64,000 bases of DNA, taken from contig CM030936.1 of assembly GCA_018136815.1 (NCBI GenBank), positions 6,774,034-6,838,033 of the forward strand. The letters are read 5' to 3'. Source of the stretch: Isochrysis galbana (Eukaryota; Haptophyta; Isochrysidales; Isochrysidaceae). This document shows positions 33,993 to 43,542 of this stretch, one piece after another. The stretch's first letter is position 1; the number at the start of each line of letters is the position of its first letter. The translations under genes were made by a program, and so were the position numbers. The notes below the pieces were generated by a model. The model saw nothing but the letters and a program-made list of their open reading frames with translations, was not told where the DNA came from and did no database searches.

Positions 33993-35921
33993 ATGCTCTC
34001 GCTCTGCCTCGGCGCCCTCTCGCTCTCTGCGCCCGCACGCGGCGTCGCACGCGCGCGCGCGCCGGCGCCGATGATGCGCGACTACTACTCGGTCCGCCCC
34101 GCCACGCCCACGCCCCGCCCACGCACGGAGGGGGGGGGGGGGATGCTACAGACGATGGAGAGAAGAGGGAGAGGGAGAGAGAGCGCGGGAGGGAGGGAGG
34201 GGAAGGGAGAGCGCAGGGCGAGCGGACTGAGCGGCGCCCCGCTCGGTGAGGCTTGGGCGGAGGAGGGATGGCGAGGGACAGTGGGGAATTTGGCGCTATC
34301 CTCCGTGAAGCGAAAGGTTTGGAGCCCTTGGCTTGGGGGGTTGCCAGGGGGGGGGGAGGGGGAGAGGGCGGTAGGAGCGGTGAACGGAGGTGCAAGAGGG
34401 AGGAGGCGGCTTCTGGCCCTGCAACGGCCACGCCCCCTCATTCTGGCCCCTAGAGCGGTGAAAGGGCCAACGCAGCTGCGGCAGGGTGGCAGGGGGAGGG
34501 GGAGGATTCGGCCGTGCGCGCCCTCATTCTCGCTATGTGGCAACATCGATGCGGATGGTCTGGATGTCGCGCCCACTCTTTGCAAGACGCCCGCAGCGGC
34601 CGCTGGCCATCGTACCCTGCCGCTGAAGGTGCCTTCTCCGCTTGGCGTCGTAACCGGACCCTGCTCTTCTCGCAGGTCTCGCCCAACGGCGTTTACATGA
34701 CCTCGATGATGCCGTCCGAGCCGGACAAGCAGCCCGAGATCGACCCGCGCCGCAAGGAGCCTCCCTCGCCCAACACACCATCGCGGCCGGGCTTCCTGCC
34801 GCTGCCCATGGTCGGCTCGGGCGACGACAAGATGGACGTCATGTCGCGCTTGCTGCGTGACCGCATCCTGCTCCTCGGCCAGGTGCGCCTACATCTCGCC
34901 TTCGTTCCGCTCACATGCGCCCCTTTGCCTTACCCTTCACCCCACGCTCTCACCCTTTGTGTTGCAGGGCGTCGACGATGAGGTCGCCAACCTCCTTGTC
35001 GCGCAGCTCCTCTACCTCGCCAACGAGGACGCGCAAAAGGACATCACCATGTACATCAACTCGCCGGGTGCGCGCCGCGCCGCTGCCGTCCAGTCGCGCC
35101 GCCGTCTGGCTGAGCCGCCGCCAGAGATGCGAGTACCTCCGCCTACCTCCGCGTAACCCTCCTCCGGGCAGGTGGCTCTGTCTCGGCGGGCATGGCCATC
35201 TTCGACACCATGCAGTACGTGCCGTGCGACATCAATACCGTGTGCTTCGGTACGGCCGCCTCCATGGGCGCCTTCCTCCTCGGCGCTGGCCAGAAGGGCA
35301 AGCGTCGCTCGCTCCCCAACTCGCGCATCATGATCCATCAGCCGCTCGGCGGGGCGCAGGGACAGGCGAGTCATGCCACTAGCCCCACGTCCAGCTGTCC
35401 GGCGCGCTCACTTTGCCCGCCGCTGCAGATCCCACCGCTTAGCGGTTGCGCAACCCCTTCCCCACCATAGGCCGCTGACATTGAGATCCAGGCTAAGGAG
35501 ATCCTCTTCATCCGCGCGCTCCTCTGCGAATATATCGCCGACTACACCGGACAGGCGCGGCCCTACTCCCTGACCGTCCTCTCCCTCCTCCTCCGCCTCA
35601 CACGGCCTCAAACACGCAAGCTTCCTCGCCCCGGCTCATTTCCCCCCTTCCCCCAACCCCACTCAACGCGCAGCCCGTCGATAAGGTGGAGGATGACTGC
35701 GACCGCGACTTCTTCATGACCCCCGAGGAGGCCAAGGACTACGGCATCATTGACGAGGTCCTCATCTCCAAGGCGCGCCAACAGCCGCGAGCGGCGCCGC
35801 CTGGTCCCGTTGCGCGCGGCCTAGTCTTGAAAGCGCGGCCTCACTTCCTTTCCTGCACCTGCCGAGTCGCCCGCAGGTCCGCATTCCATCAGTCGCCCGG
35901 CCGGAGCTGATGATCGCCTAG
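33993..35921 (+). CDS. clpP: ClpP, ATP-dependent Clp protease proteolytic subunit
   Basis: Serine protease subunit that forms a chamber with Clp ATPases. Seven exons: 33993-34091, 34676-34882, 34968-35067, 35172-35365, 35471-35554, 35674-35772 and 35877-35921, all phases agreeing, for 275 residues. The catalytic triad is complete: Ser166 ([12 protein letters not shown]), His191 (IMIHQPLGG) and Asp236 (EDDCDRDFF). The oligomer-contact motifs [20 protein letters not shown] and [11 protein letters not shown] match the family. The leader [20 protein letters not shown], then [10 protein letters not shown], looks like a signal peptide plus basic transit region, as used for complex plastids; this is inference, and exon 1 is the least certain because of the 584-base intron after it. 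Introns 4, 5 and 6 have GC donors (CAG|GCGAGT, CAG|GCGCGG, AAG|GCGCGC). Confidence 0.92.
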
Positions 35922-36357
35922 GCGCGCGGTGGCTCGTAGGAAGCCGCAGACGGGTGGGGTTTCACCAGCCGCTGATTGACGGGTTGGATTCTACGACGAG
36001 GTGACGGTCACGTGCGCGAGCCCGGCGTGCATGCTCTTGGGTGCAGGCACTCTTTCCATCGGCTGGCCGCTCGCCACAATGGTCGCAGATGGGTGCGGTG
36101 CGTGCGGCGTGCAGTAGCACGCATGAGCCGCCGCTTCGCGTGTATCCGTGGCGTTGGGCCGCTTGGCGCCTCGTCACCTTCCACGTTGGAGTGTTGCGCG
36201 CTCGCAGGGCGGCACGCTCATACGCCGCTTGAGATGTGGTACTGCATTCCGGGTCCACAGGATCGCGCCATGATGAGATTTCTAAGTACACATACGTGAG
36301 GTCGAACGGGCGTGTGCGTTGCGCGTCGTTTGGACGGATATTAAGTTGATACTGAGC
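35922..36357. other. Intergenic, no gene recognised
   Basis: 3' flank of clpP. I see no coding sequence, repeat or RNA gene here. Confidence 0.35.
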
Positions 36358-36610
36358 AAAACACTAGTGTTATAGTTTTAGCGATGGAGCGCGCGCCGAC
36401 CGCTCCCAGCCCCCCGCCGCCACGACGCCCCACAGGGGCCGCCCCAAGCCGCCGGAGCCGAAGCGCTCACAGGCCTCTGCCCCTGCCCCACCTGACAACG
36501 ACGTCGACATGGCCCCGCCATCCTCGCCTCCTCGCCAGCCACAGAAGCAGGGAACAGGCAGGGATCTGTTCCATGCAGAACAACAAAGCCAGAATCTGGC
36601 GTCTCGGTTG
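36358..36610 (+). mobile_element. LINE 5' fragment with palindrome and ORF1 start
   Basis: The 12-base perfect palindrome AACACTAGTGTT (36360-36371) and ATAGTTTTAGCG precede ATG 36384 (MERAPTAPSPPPP). After a frame slip the text continues like ORF1 (PPRQPQKQGTGRDLF) to about 36605, where similarity ends. Another ORF1 follows within 100 bases. Confidence 0.65.
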
Positions 36611-36710
36611 CTGTCGGACTAGGTGGATTGGTATCCTATCGGCCTCCGTCGCCCTCGTTCGTCGTCCCAGTCGCTCCTCGCTCCCTCGTTCTAGCTCTCG
36701 CTTCTTGCAA

Positions 36711-36728
36711 CTATCGTTAAGACGATAG
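36711..36728 (+). promoter_or_regulatory. Inverted repeat upstream of a divergent LINE ORF1
   Basis: CTATCGT-TAAG-ACGATAG, a perfect 7-bp stem with a 4-base loop, ending four bases before ATG 36733. Its sequence differs from the AAACTAT/ATAGTTT version, but position and pairing are the same. Confidence 0.6.
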
Positions 36729-36732
36729 GGTC

Positions 36733-37380
36733 ATGGAGCGCGCGCCGCCTCCCACCCTCGCTGCCGCTGCCGCGGCCCTCGCCGCGATGGACGAAGCTTT
36801 CATGGACACGCCAATGTCGCCGAAGCGACCGCGCCAGGACGACCTCCCCAGCCAGGTGGGCACAGGAGCCAGCGGGCCGCGAGGCCCGCGCACCACAGAG
36901 AACAGAGAGAGCACGACCTGCATGCTGGTTGACAGCATGCTGCACACACAAACCACAACGCACAACCACAGCCACAGCCACACCAGACACACCACCACGG
37001 TGGGACGCTCCATCAGGGAAGGCCCCCGGGCCTGGACCCTACACAGCCGCGATACCGCCCTCGCGCTCCGGCGCGAGGTGCCGGCCCGGCACCATCATGA
37101 GCAGAACCCCAAAGGGGAAATGACGTACAAAAACATGGAACATGGGGCTGAACATGGAGCAGCTGCAGCTGTGGACCCACAGGATGGGGAACAGGAGCAA
37201 CACGGGAGACGGAACAAAGGGAATGCCACCCAACAGAGCCGAAGGGCGTGCGGACAGCCGCGCCTTGGGCGTGCGAACGACGCACACGACATCGGCCCAC
37301 GAGGCCCAACACAACAGGCACCAACAAAAACAAGAGCCAACACCAAAAAAAAATCTGAAGATTCAGGCTACTACCGCTAG
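36733..37380 (+). CDS. Divergent LINE ORF1-type protein, 215 aa
   Basis: Begins MERAPPPTLAAAAAALAAMD, so it shares the MERAP start but little else with the 249-residue ORF1. It has a basic nuclear-signal-like SPKRPRQDD (residues about 34-42), then Thr/His-rich (TTTHNHSHSHTRHTT) and Gln/Arg-rich low-complexity parts, and ends KKKSEDSGYYR. No catalytic domain is seen and no ORF2 follows. It could be ORF1 of a second LINE lineage; expression is unproven. Confidence 0.5.
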   Translation: MERAPPPTLAAAAAALAAMDEAFMDTPMSPKRPRQDDLPSQVGTGASGPRGPRTTENRESTTCMLVDSMLHTQTTTHNHSHSHTRHTTTVGRSIREGPRAWTLHSRDTALALRREVPARHHHEQNPKGEMTYKNMEHGAEHGAAAAVDPQDGEQEQHGRRNKGNATQQSRRACGQPRLGRANDAHDIGPRGPTQQAPTKTRANTKKKSEDSGYYR

Positions 37381-38143
37381 CTATAAAGACCACGCACTCA
37401 CGGTACCGACTCACGCCATCGCCTATACCCCAGAACACTCACTCCCTTTACACTACCCCCTTCATTCCTTTGTCTTTGGTATCGGGGGGGGGGCCGCGTG
37501 CACTACGACGGGCCAAGCGTAAGGGGCGGGCTGGGGCAGACCTGTTGTTGGGTGTTCCTGTGGCAGACAAACGTAAAACGCCTTCTGAACTATCTTATAT
37601 TGTCCCCGGGGGGTCTCGGCCCCCGCCCTTCGACCTTTCTTCGTCCGCTGCCGCACTTTCGCGGTGTTCGCTTGCCGCGCGGGGTGTCCTCCCGTTGATA
37701 TACCGTAAACAGGCGGTTCTCTTACCTATTCTCGAGCTGGATCGTGTCGTTTTTTTGTCGTTCTTTTCCCGTCGTTCTCTTCGTTCTCCTACGGGCGTGT
37801 GCTGCATGTCGCGCGCCATGGCCCCCTTCTGGGGGGCCCCTCGGGGCCCCCCAGAGGGCCAGCCAGGGCAGCTCAGGGGGCAGTGGAGGCTGGGGCAGTG
37901 CCCCTGGCCTCTGGCCTTGTGGGTTCAATCTTTACGGGAGCTGAACCCGAACCGATAAGCGGCCTTTTGTTTTCAATCTTTACTTGGGAAGCTGAACCCG
38001 AATCGACACCTAACAATTCTTGGAGGTGGGGAGTCAATTCCGAATCGACGAATCGACGTGAGCTTTGATTGTACGAAGCAGATCATCACGACTCATATCG
38101 ATGATTGTTTTCGCTGTGAATTTATTGCTCAAGAGAGTGTGTA
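37381..38143. other. Intergenic: strong hairpin and a short tandem repeat
   Basis: Bases 37829-37854 form a perfect 12-bp stem (CTGGGGGGCCCC / GGGGCCCCCCAG) with a TC loop. Bases 37925-37960 and 37973-38010 are two copies of TTCAATCTTTAC ... GCTGAACCCGAA. No gene recognised; the GGTTCAATC word here resembles a B box but no tRNA fold was found. Confidence 0.5.
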
Positions 38144-38512
38144 TCATATAAACCAGTGTGAATGATTTATCAGCCTCGCAAATGCATGTAAGGTGTCTTC
38201 AATGTTCGTATTGTGCTTGAAATCGAATGAACTGAATAAGGACTTACATTCGAAAGTGTACGTCCACAAATTTGGGTTCGACTCAAGCAGGCTCCTCAGG
38301 GAGTTGTTGCTCCCCCCTGGGTTGACCCCAACCGGCGGCGGCGGACTGATGCTGTCCAATGCTTCCGCCATAACCTGCATGGCAGATTTAGAAGTGGCAT
38401 ATGGCGGAAAGAGAGGTAAGATGAATTTTTTAAAGTTATCGTCCATCTTTCTTATGATCCATTGCAATCGCTTGCGTACTACATCATCAGCCGCCATTCC
38501 ATTTATAGACAT
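38144..38512 (-). CDS. Hypothetical protein, 122 aa
   Basis: Open frame starting MSINGMAADDVVRKRLQWII and ending FARLINHSHWFI. The text is protein-like, with a basic amphipathic start and PPPPVGVNPGG in the middle, and the local base composition is more AT-rich than in neighbouring genes. I do not recognise a family. It sits 65 bases from a GGTACC-type repeat, so it may belong to a mobile element. Confidence 0.35.
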   Translation of the reverse strand: MSINGMAADDVVRKRLQWIIRKMDDNFKKFILPLFPPYATSKSAMQVMAEALDSISPPPPVGVNPGGSNNSLRSLLESNPNLWTYTFECKSLFSSFDFKHNTNIEDTLHAFARLINHSHWFI

Positions 38513-39545
38513 GGTTGAGCACTGCGAGGTGGGTGCCTTTGCTTAAATACTAGACATTTTTTTGGTACCGGCGCATCGCGTATTTGGAAACGAGGGGTAC
38601 CAAATGAAGGCAAACGACCTTATCGAGGGGAGGGGGCAGAGCCCCCTCCCCCCGGTAGCACTCGGACACCTGGCTCGTCAGGCATGGCGGGATTCCGGGA
38701 CGGAAAAGTTGTGTCCAATTAGCTAGTGGGGTTGGCTAGGATATAACATTAATTATTTTATTTATTTATTCAAAGTAGTGTTCATGAACCGACCCCCCGA
38801 ACCCCGAAACCAAGCAAAGAAAAAGGGGAACGAGGGGGGGAGCGGAAGGGAGAGCGGAGATAGGGGCAGAGGCGTTGGCGACGCGATCGCGTGAGAATGT
38901 GAGTCACTAGTAGCATAGTGGACACCTTCAAGTTTTTTTTACAATGTTGCAAGAAAATATTCGACATCTCTCAGATGTGGACTACGACGTCTACAATATT
39001 ATGATTGTGGTATCTCCGATCAACGCCAAATCACGCACACATTTTCCCTACGTAATCCGTTCGTCGACAAACGACGTATGATCTACACCAAGGAAGCAAC
39101 ACGCTATCAGCCAATCATGGCCTTGCCCGTATTGCCCGCCCCACTCAACACCACCATTGTTCCGCCATGGTGATATGAAGGCTTGGCTCAAGGCTTTGGG
39201 AAATACTGTACACATGAACCGCGCGGCAGACCTCTCTGCATGGCAGCCGTCTCGAACGGAGAGAGGGTTCGGGGTAGCCGTGCCCAAGACGACATGAAAA
39301 GTAAGCTATCCACAGCAAGGTCGCGCAGCGCCAAGTGTTTGAGGCCAACAACGTCCACAAGACTCCCACTCGCGAGGCGAAGGCCAACAACATCCGTGAC
39401 ACTCCCACTCGCGACAAGTCAAGTCGGGATGAACGGCTGGTGCTGGCATGCGACTCCTAGTGCTGCTATGCCACGCCGGGCACTCGCAGGCAGGGCCTGT
39501 TCGGCAACGCGTAGTAGCATGGGGCACCGAAGTTCAGCCCTCCTT
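38513..39545. other. Intergenic: GGTACC repeat and a 36-base tandem duplication
   Basis: Bases 38578-38620 are identical over 43 bases to 31166-31208. Bases 39343-39415 hold two copies of a GGCCAACAACRTCC ... ACTCCCACTCGCGA unit. Poly-T and AT-rich stretches lie at 38740-38775 and 38930-38940. No gene is supported. Confidence 0.45.
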
Positions 39546-40127
39546 TCATACAGCAGCCTTCCTGGTCCGCGTCTTCTTGCCCACCGGCTGCTGTACGACA
39601 GGAGTGGACTCTGCCGCGCGCTTCTTGGCCGCGGTGGGCGGAGCGGCCTCACAGGGGTGCGGATGCTGCCGCGCGAACTCGTCACGGTCCCGCTTGCTTA
39701 GCTTACACGCCTCGAGAACGGTGCGCGCGTCGCTTGCGTTCAGCCCGTCGATCCCGACGAGTGCATGAGCTCCAGTGCCGGCCGCGAGCAGCGCCTGACG
39801 CACCGCAGGCACCGCAGCATCCCAGCTGATGTAGAAGTGAGAGGATGGTCCATTGCGCACAGCAAGACGTAGCTCCCCCTTCTTCAGCTTCCGCTTGCTC
39901 ACCCTGCAGCTCGCTGCGGAGTTCAGAGCGTAGCCGATGGAAGCTCCACGCTCAAGGAACGACTGAGGACGTTGCCAACAGATTGTGGTCCGCCCTCCCA
40001 TCCAGGCGAGCAGGCCAATGCGCAGCTCGCCGAGCGCGATGGGATCTTGCGAGGACACGCAGCGTGAGCGGCCTGAGCGAGCCCGTTCGACCATCAGCAC
40101 GGCAGGAGGAGGAGGAGGAGGAGCCAT
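39546..40127 (-). CDS. Hypothetical basic protein, 193 aa
   Basis: Single frame from MAPPPPPPAVLMVERARSG to a Lys/Arg-rich end (AAKKRAAES ... GKKTRTRKAAV) that resembles a nuclear signal. The centre (GELRIGLLAWMGGRTTICWQ, then SSHFYISWDAAVPAVRQALL) reads as a folded domain, but I know no family for it. A CT/GA repeat and short palindromic words (CTATAG) lie just upstream, so a retroelement ORF1 is possible. Confidence 0.4.
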   Translation of the reverse strand: MAPPPPPPAVLMVERARSGRSRCVSSQDPIALGELRIGLLAWMGGRTTICWQRPQSFLERGASIGYALNSAASCRVSKRKLKKGELRLAVRNGPSSHFYISWDAAVPAVRQALLAAGTGAHALVGIDGLNASDARTVLEACKLSKRDRDEFARQHPHPCEAAPPTAAKKRAAESTPVVQQPVGKKTRTRKAAV

Positions 40128-40500
40128 CGATCCGGCCGAGAGAGAGAGAGAGAGAGAGATTCTTCTCCCTCTTATAACTGTAACTTGCCGCGCTCTGTCT
40201 TCTCTCTTCTCGCTCTCTTTTAAATTCTATCGTCTATAGTTATCGTCTTCTCTTCTCCTCTCCTCTCCTCGCTCACCAACGCCGCCGCCGCGAGCTCCCT
40301 CCGAGAGCAACCGTGCGAAGAAGGCGAGGAAAGAGCGACACCGCCGACGCCGTTACTCGTCGAGCTCCTCCTCGACGTCGGAGGACTCGGCGTCGACTCG
40401 TACGTCGAATCTCTCGACGTCAGAGGAATCTGAATCCGACTCCAGCCACTTTTTACTTTTTAGCGCTTGGTTTTCAGAGGCTTAAAATTTTGGCCATTTT
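40128..40500. other. Intergenic with gag-like low-complexity reading stretch
   Basis: Bases about 40280-40450 read on the plus strand as Arg/Lys-rich then Ser/Asp/Glu-rich text (RAKKARKERHRRRR, then YSSSSSSTSEDSAS) without a clear start. Such text is typical of retroelement gag but also of SR-type proteins; I make no call. Confidence 0.3.
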
Positions 40501-40560
40501 CACATGTAGATGGAGCGCGCTCCGACCCTACATCTACATGTGAAACACGAAACACAAATT
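40501..40560 (+). mobile_element. LINE ORF1 start scrap inside a perfect inverted repeat
   Basis: CACATGTAGATG (40501-40512) pairs with CATCTACATGTG (40531-40542). Between them the ATG at 40510 reads MERAPT and then ends at a TGA about 50 bases on. GGAGCGCGCTCC inside is itself palindromic. This is the seventh ORF1 start in the window associated with a palindrome. Confidence 0.55.
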
Positions 40561-40619
40561 CAGTGAGTTTCTACGGAGGGCTAATACATATGAGTTTGGC
40601 TGAGTTTCTAGGAGAGGCA

Positions 40620-40682
40620 GTCGGGGCCGCAGGCCCCGGCGTGAGGTGACGGTGAAGCGGCCGGGGCCGAAGGCCCCGGACG
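40620..40682. repeat. Two GGGGCC hairpins in tandem
   Basis: GGGGCC-GCA-GGCCCC (about 40625-40639) and GGGGCC-GAA-GGCCCC (about 40664-40678), separated by a GTGAGGTGACGG-type spacer. They are near-identical stem-loops with 3-base loops. Their role is unknown. Confidence 0.6.
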
Positions 40683-40934
40683 CCGTGAGACGTGAGACCA
40701 AAGGAAAGCGTTCAATTATCCCCATCCCTGCTAACACCTTTCGTTGTCACCTAGAGGTTACTTGACTCAACTTGACACTTCAAATCTTCAAATAAAAAAC
40801 AACTTCTTAAAATTCCCCGCTACACGTGCGGCGTGAGGCAGTGTGCTTATGTACCTCCCTACTACCCAACCTTAACCCCTAACAACCCCCTCCCCCTTTC
40901 CCAGTTCCCTCTTTAGCGGAGAAGCTTGTTCCGG

Positions 40935-41484
40935 TTCTGTCGCATCCGCGACCGACCTTTTTGTTTTAGAAGTTGTCTGCGTTTCTATGTCCCCTCCTTG
41001 CAGGCTAGTCACTAGTCACCGTCGCAGGATCCTACATTCGCCCATTCGCCCTTGTTGCCCTCGTCTCCTTTGTCGCCTCCCTTGTCGCCTGCTTGCCCCT
41101 CACCGGGCTTACCTCCTTGCGTGCTCGTGAGTGTAGTGTCATCTCGTCGGTCCATCGGCCGCTAGCCGTCTGTTGTCTGTCGTTCTTCGTTCGTCGCTCT
41201 CGTTCTCGTTCTCGTTCCCGTTCTCGTCCCTCGTTCTCAACACTACCTCAACACCAAACCTCACCAATCCCTCAGCCCTAGCCTCTCTATCCCGATCCGC
41301 CCAGCCATGTCCGCTCCGTCGTCGCGCTCGCCCTCGCCCAAGCCCGTCCTCCCGCCTTCCTCTGCTGAGGAGGTGGTCCAGCCCGTCATTCCATCACTCC
41401 CGGCCTCCTTCGCCGCGCCTTCCGCCGATCGTCTCCCTTCCGAATCATCGCATATCGAGCCCGTGGTCATGCTCGATCCGTCAG
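40935..41484. mobile_element. About 550-base insertion in the LINE 3' UTR, possible solo LTR
   Basis: Flanked by GTTCCGG on both sides (40928-40934 and 41485-41491). Excising it with one copy restores a 3' UTR of normal length. The ends are TTCTGTCGCATCC and GATCCGTCAG, so TG and CA lie 1-3 bases inside with imperfect inverted similarity (TGTCGCATC / TGACGGATC), suggesting a solo LTR. An open stretch from 41307 (MSAPSSRSPSPKP) may be chance. Confidence 0.5.
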
Positions 41485-41886
41485 GTTCCGGGGAGGCCGC
41501 GCGCGCTGCTTCGGCGAGGAGTTGGAGAGAAGGGGGCGGGAGACTGTGGTTCGTCCTTTGCTCTAGTGTTGGCTCGAGTTACCTTCCCTCACATATCGTA
41601 GGATCCTCATCGATACCCGCTGTGGTTCCTGCTAAGAGGTTTAGCTATCCTAGGTGATATTTCGTATGTCCAGACTCCAGACCTCTCGCCGCCTGCAAGA
41701 GGTCTTCCGATGTTCCTAGGTTGAAGTCTTTGTCCACCGTGTACAGCGGGCTTATCATTTTCTTGATATGTTTGTTGCTCGGGGCGTGTAACCCGATATT
41801 CTCTCGCTCTCGTTGTTTTTTCAGCCTCTGAAAGAAACCGACTTTCGCCGTTACTAGCAGGTGGTATCTCGCAAGGATCGCTCTTA

Positions 41887-42545
41887 CGGATAAAGGTACC
41901 CAGCTTTCTAGGACCAGTCCTAGAAACTAGGACGGACTTTGCTAGGTGAGAGCATGAGCATACCATGTTATTTTGTCCCAAACCTTGGCTATTGAGTTAC
42001 CACATGCATGTCCTCATTAAATGCTCCAAGTGTACCTAGGCACCATTCCCTCAGCAACACCAAGTTTTGTGACGCGTTTGCGGGTCACCTGGTCGGAAAT
42101 GCTGCTTGTCCTAGAAACGGGAGAAGTGGCTGATACCACCCAATGGGGAGCTCTTCTACCCATGGTCCCCAGGAGATGAAATGTTGCTTTGACTGCCCTC
42201 TTTGAGATCTTCAGTGACCACCAAGCTTGGTTTTGTCATCTAAGTGTCCAATCCGCTAGCCTACTGCTCCAAAAGGTCTAAAATAAAACTCCTCCGGTGC
42301 GAGCGGACGCCAGAGTGCAGCACCGCATGCTGAATGTGGTAGCAAAAGTAAGCAAAGACAAGCTCCGCAGAGTTGGTCATGGGGAGAGCTAAGGTTGAAT
42401 GGGATGTGGAGATGGTTTGCTTCAGGTGATGGGATGTCTCATAAGCTCACCATAGGCTATAATGGAGGCATGATCGGCAGAGTCCTAGAAATCCAAGAAT
42501 TTTCTAGGACGTGGTCCTAGTTTCTAGGACGGAATTTTTTGTCCG
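41887..42545. mobile_element. 659-base MITE-like element with CTTA duplication
   Basis: Begins CGGATAAAGG and ends TTTTTTGTCCG (reverse complement CGGACAAAAA), giving a CGGAYAAA terminal inverted repeat. It is flanked by CTTA on both sides, and excision restores the LINE sequence CGCTCTTAAGAT seen in other copies. Near both ends are palindromes of CTAGGAC (TTTCTAGGAC-CA-GTCCTAGAAA at the left; CTAGGAC-GTG-GTCCTAG at the right). There is no transposase ORF. Confidence 0.75.
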
Positions 42546-42706
42546 CTTAAGATCGATCTAACGGACCTACCGTCCGCGTTGCCATAGTGGATGTTGTAAA
42601 AGTCAGTTAGGATATACCTCCATGCCAGGATACCTAAGTATCCCGAGGAGGGGTGCGGTCTGTCCCTTCCGTCCCATCCGGTTCCTCCTGTTCCATCCGT
42701 AACCTC

Positions 42707-43542
42707 CATAGGGCGGTCAAACACGCCTTTTAACTTCTAAGGGTGAAAATTCACCAAGTCAAGATTGAGGTTTTATCACGCGATTTTTAGGGAATTACCC
42801 TGGAAATGGGTATATTAGGCAGAATCTCATAAGAAATATGCACATTTTCGACGCCATCCAACACACAGACCCAAAAACGTTTTCGCGCTCGTGCGAAATT
42901 GACGTCGACCACAAAAGTGCACCACAGGTCGCGCTGTGCGTCGCGCGCCTGCGTTCCCCGGGCACGGTTACCCCCGGACAGGCAGTACAGAGCCCTGCGC
43001 GATCGCACGGCGTCGCCTGCGCCCTCCACCACGCCCCTGCTGGTATCTGCTGCCAGCCTCTCGCGCGCGTGCAGTGCGCGGCTGGCCGCGAGCCGTCAAA
43101 ATGACGGTGCTGCGCATGATGGGCTGGCCCATCACACGCGGCACCGCCTCAGTATGGTGGGAGGGGGTGCCTGCTGGCCTCCTGGCCGCGCAGACCCTCG
43201 CCAGAGCCGCCACAGGCCGCTTGCGAGGCCACTGGCGAGGCCAGCGACCATCGCTGCGGCCGCCATCGCGCGCCGCCGCAGGAGAAAAAGATCGATTTGA
43301 TTATAGTTTCGCCGAATTATAACTATAGTAACTCTAATTTTAGTCTTCATTTCACCAGTCCAAGACACATATGAGCACAGTACATGACCACCAGCATGCC
43401 CAAATGCCAATGTTTCGGTAGCCAACCAGTCTTACCATATGAGACTGTCGAACCATCGAGCGAAAAGGAGGGGCTGTCCCTCGAAATCGAACGTGAGACG
43501 CTCGAAAACACGAGGCTGTCCGTCAATTCAGCACGTCAACGG
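42707..43542. other. Intergenic: dispersed element, no gene
   Basis: Bases 42712-42780 are a GGGCGGTCAAACACGCC ... GGGTGAAAATT element, the same subtype as the telomere-adjacent copy. The rest, GC-rich to 43270 and then AT-richer, shows no recognisable gene. Confidence 0.45.

Larger units (their letters stand above)
40790..42706 (-). mobile_element. LINE 3' fragment split by two insertions
   Basis: On the minus strand the ORF2 end (PSSGYLGILAWRYILTDFYN, 42690-42550) continues after a 659-base insertion (41887-42545) into the rest of ORF2 (YHLLVTAKVGFFQRLK, 41886-41660). The 3' UTR follows to 41485, a second insertion (40935-41484), then the rest of the 3' UTR and tail to 40790. Removing both insertions leaves a LINE end like the one at 1040-1950. 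Confidence 0.75.

Noticed and set aside
33271-34431. 386-codon minus-strand ORF over clpP exon 1
   Set aside because: Antisense to the CT-rich leader and clpP; composed of low-complexity Ser/Arg/Glu text.
37915-38010. tRNA candidate (GGTTCAATC resembles a B box)
   Set aside because: No A box, acceptor stem or cloverleaf could be found, and the word is part of a tandem repeat.
41307-41657. MSAPSSRSP ORF as a gene
   Set aside because: It crosses the border of the 550-base insertion into antisense LINE 3' UTR, so at most its first 60 codons could belong together.
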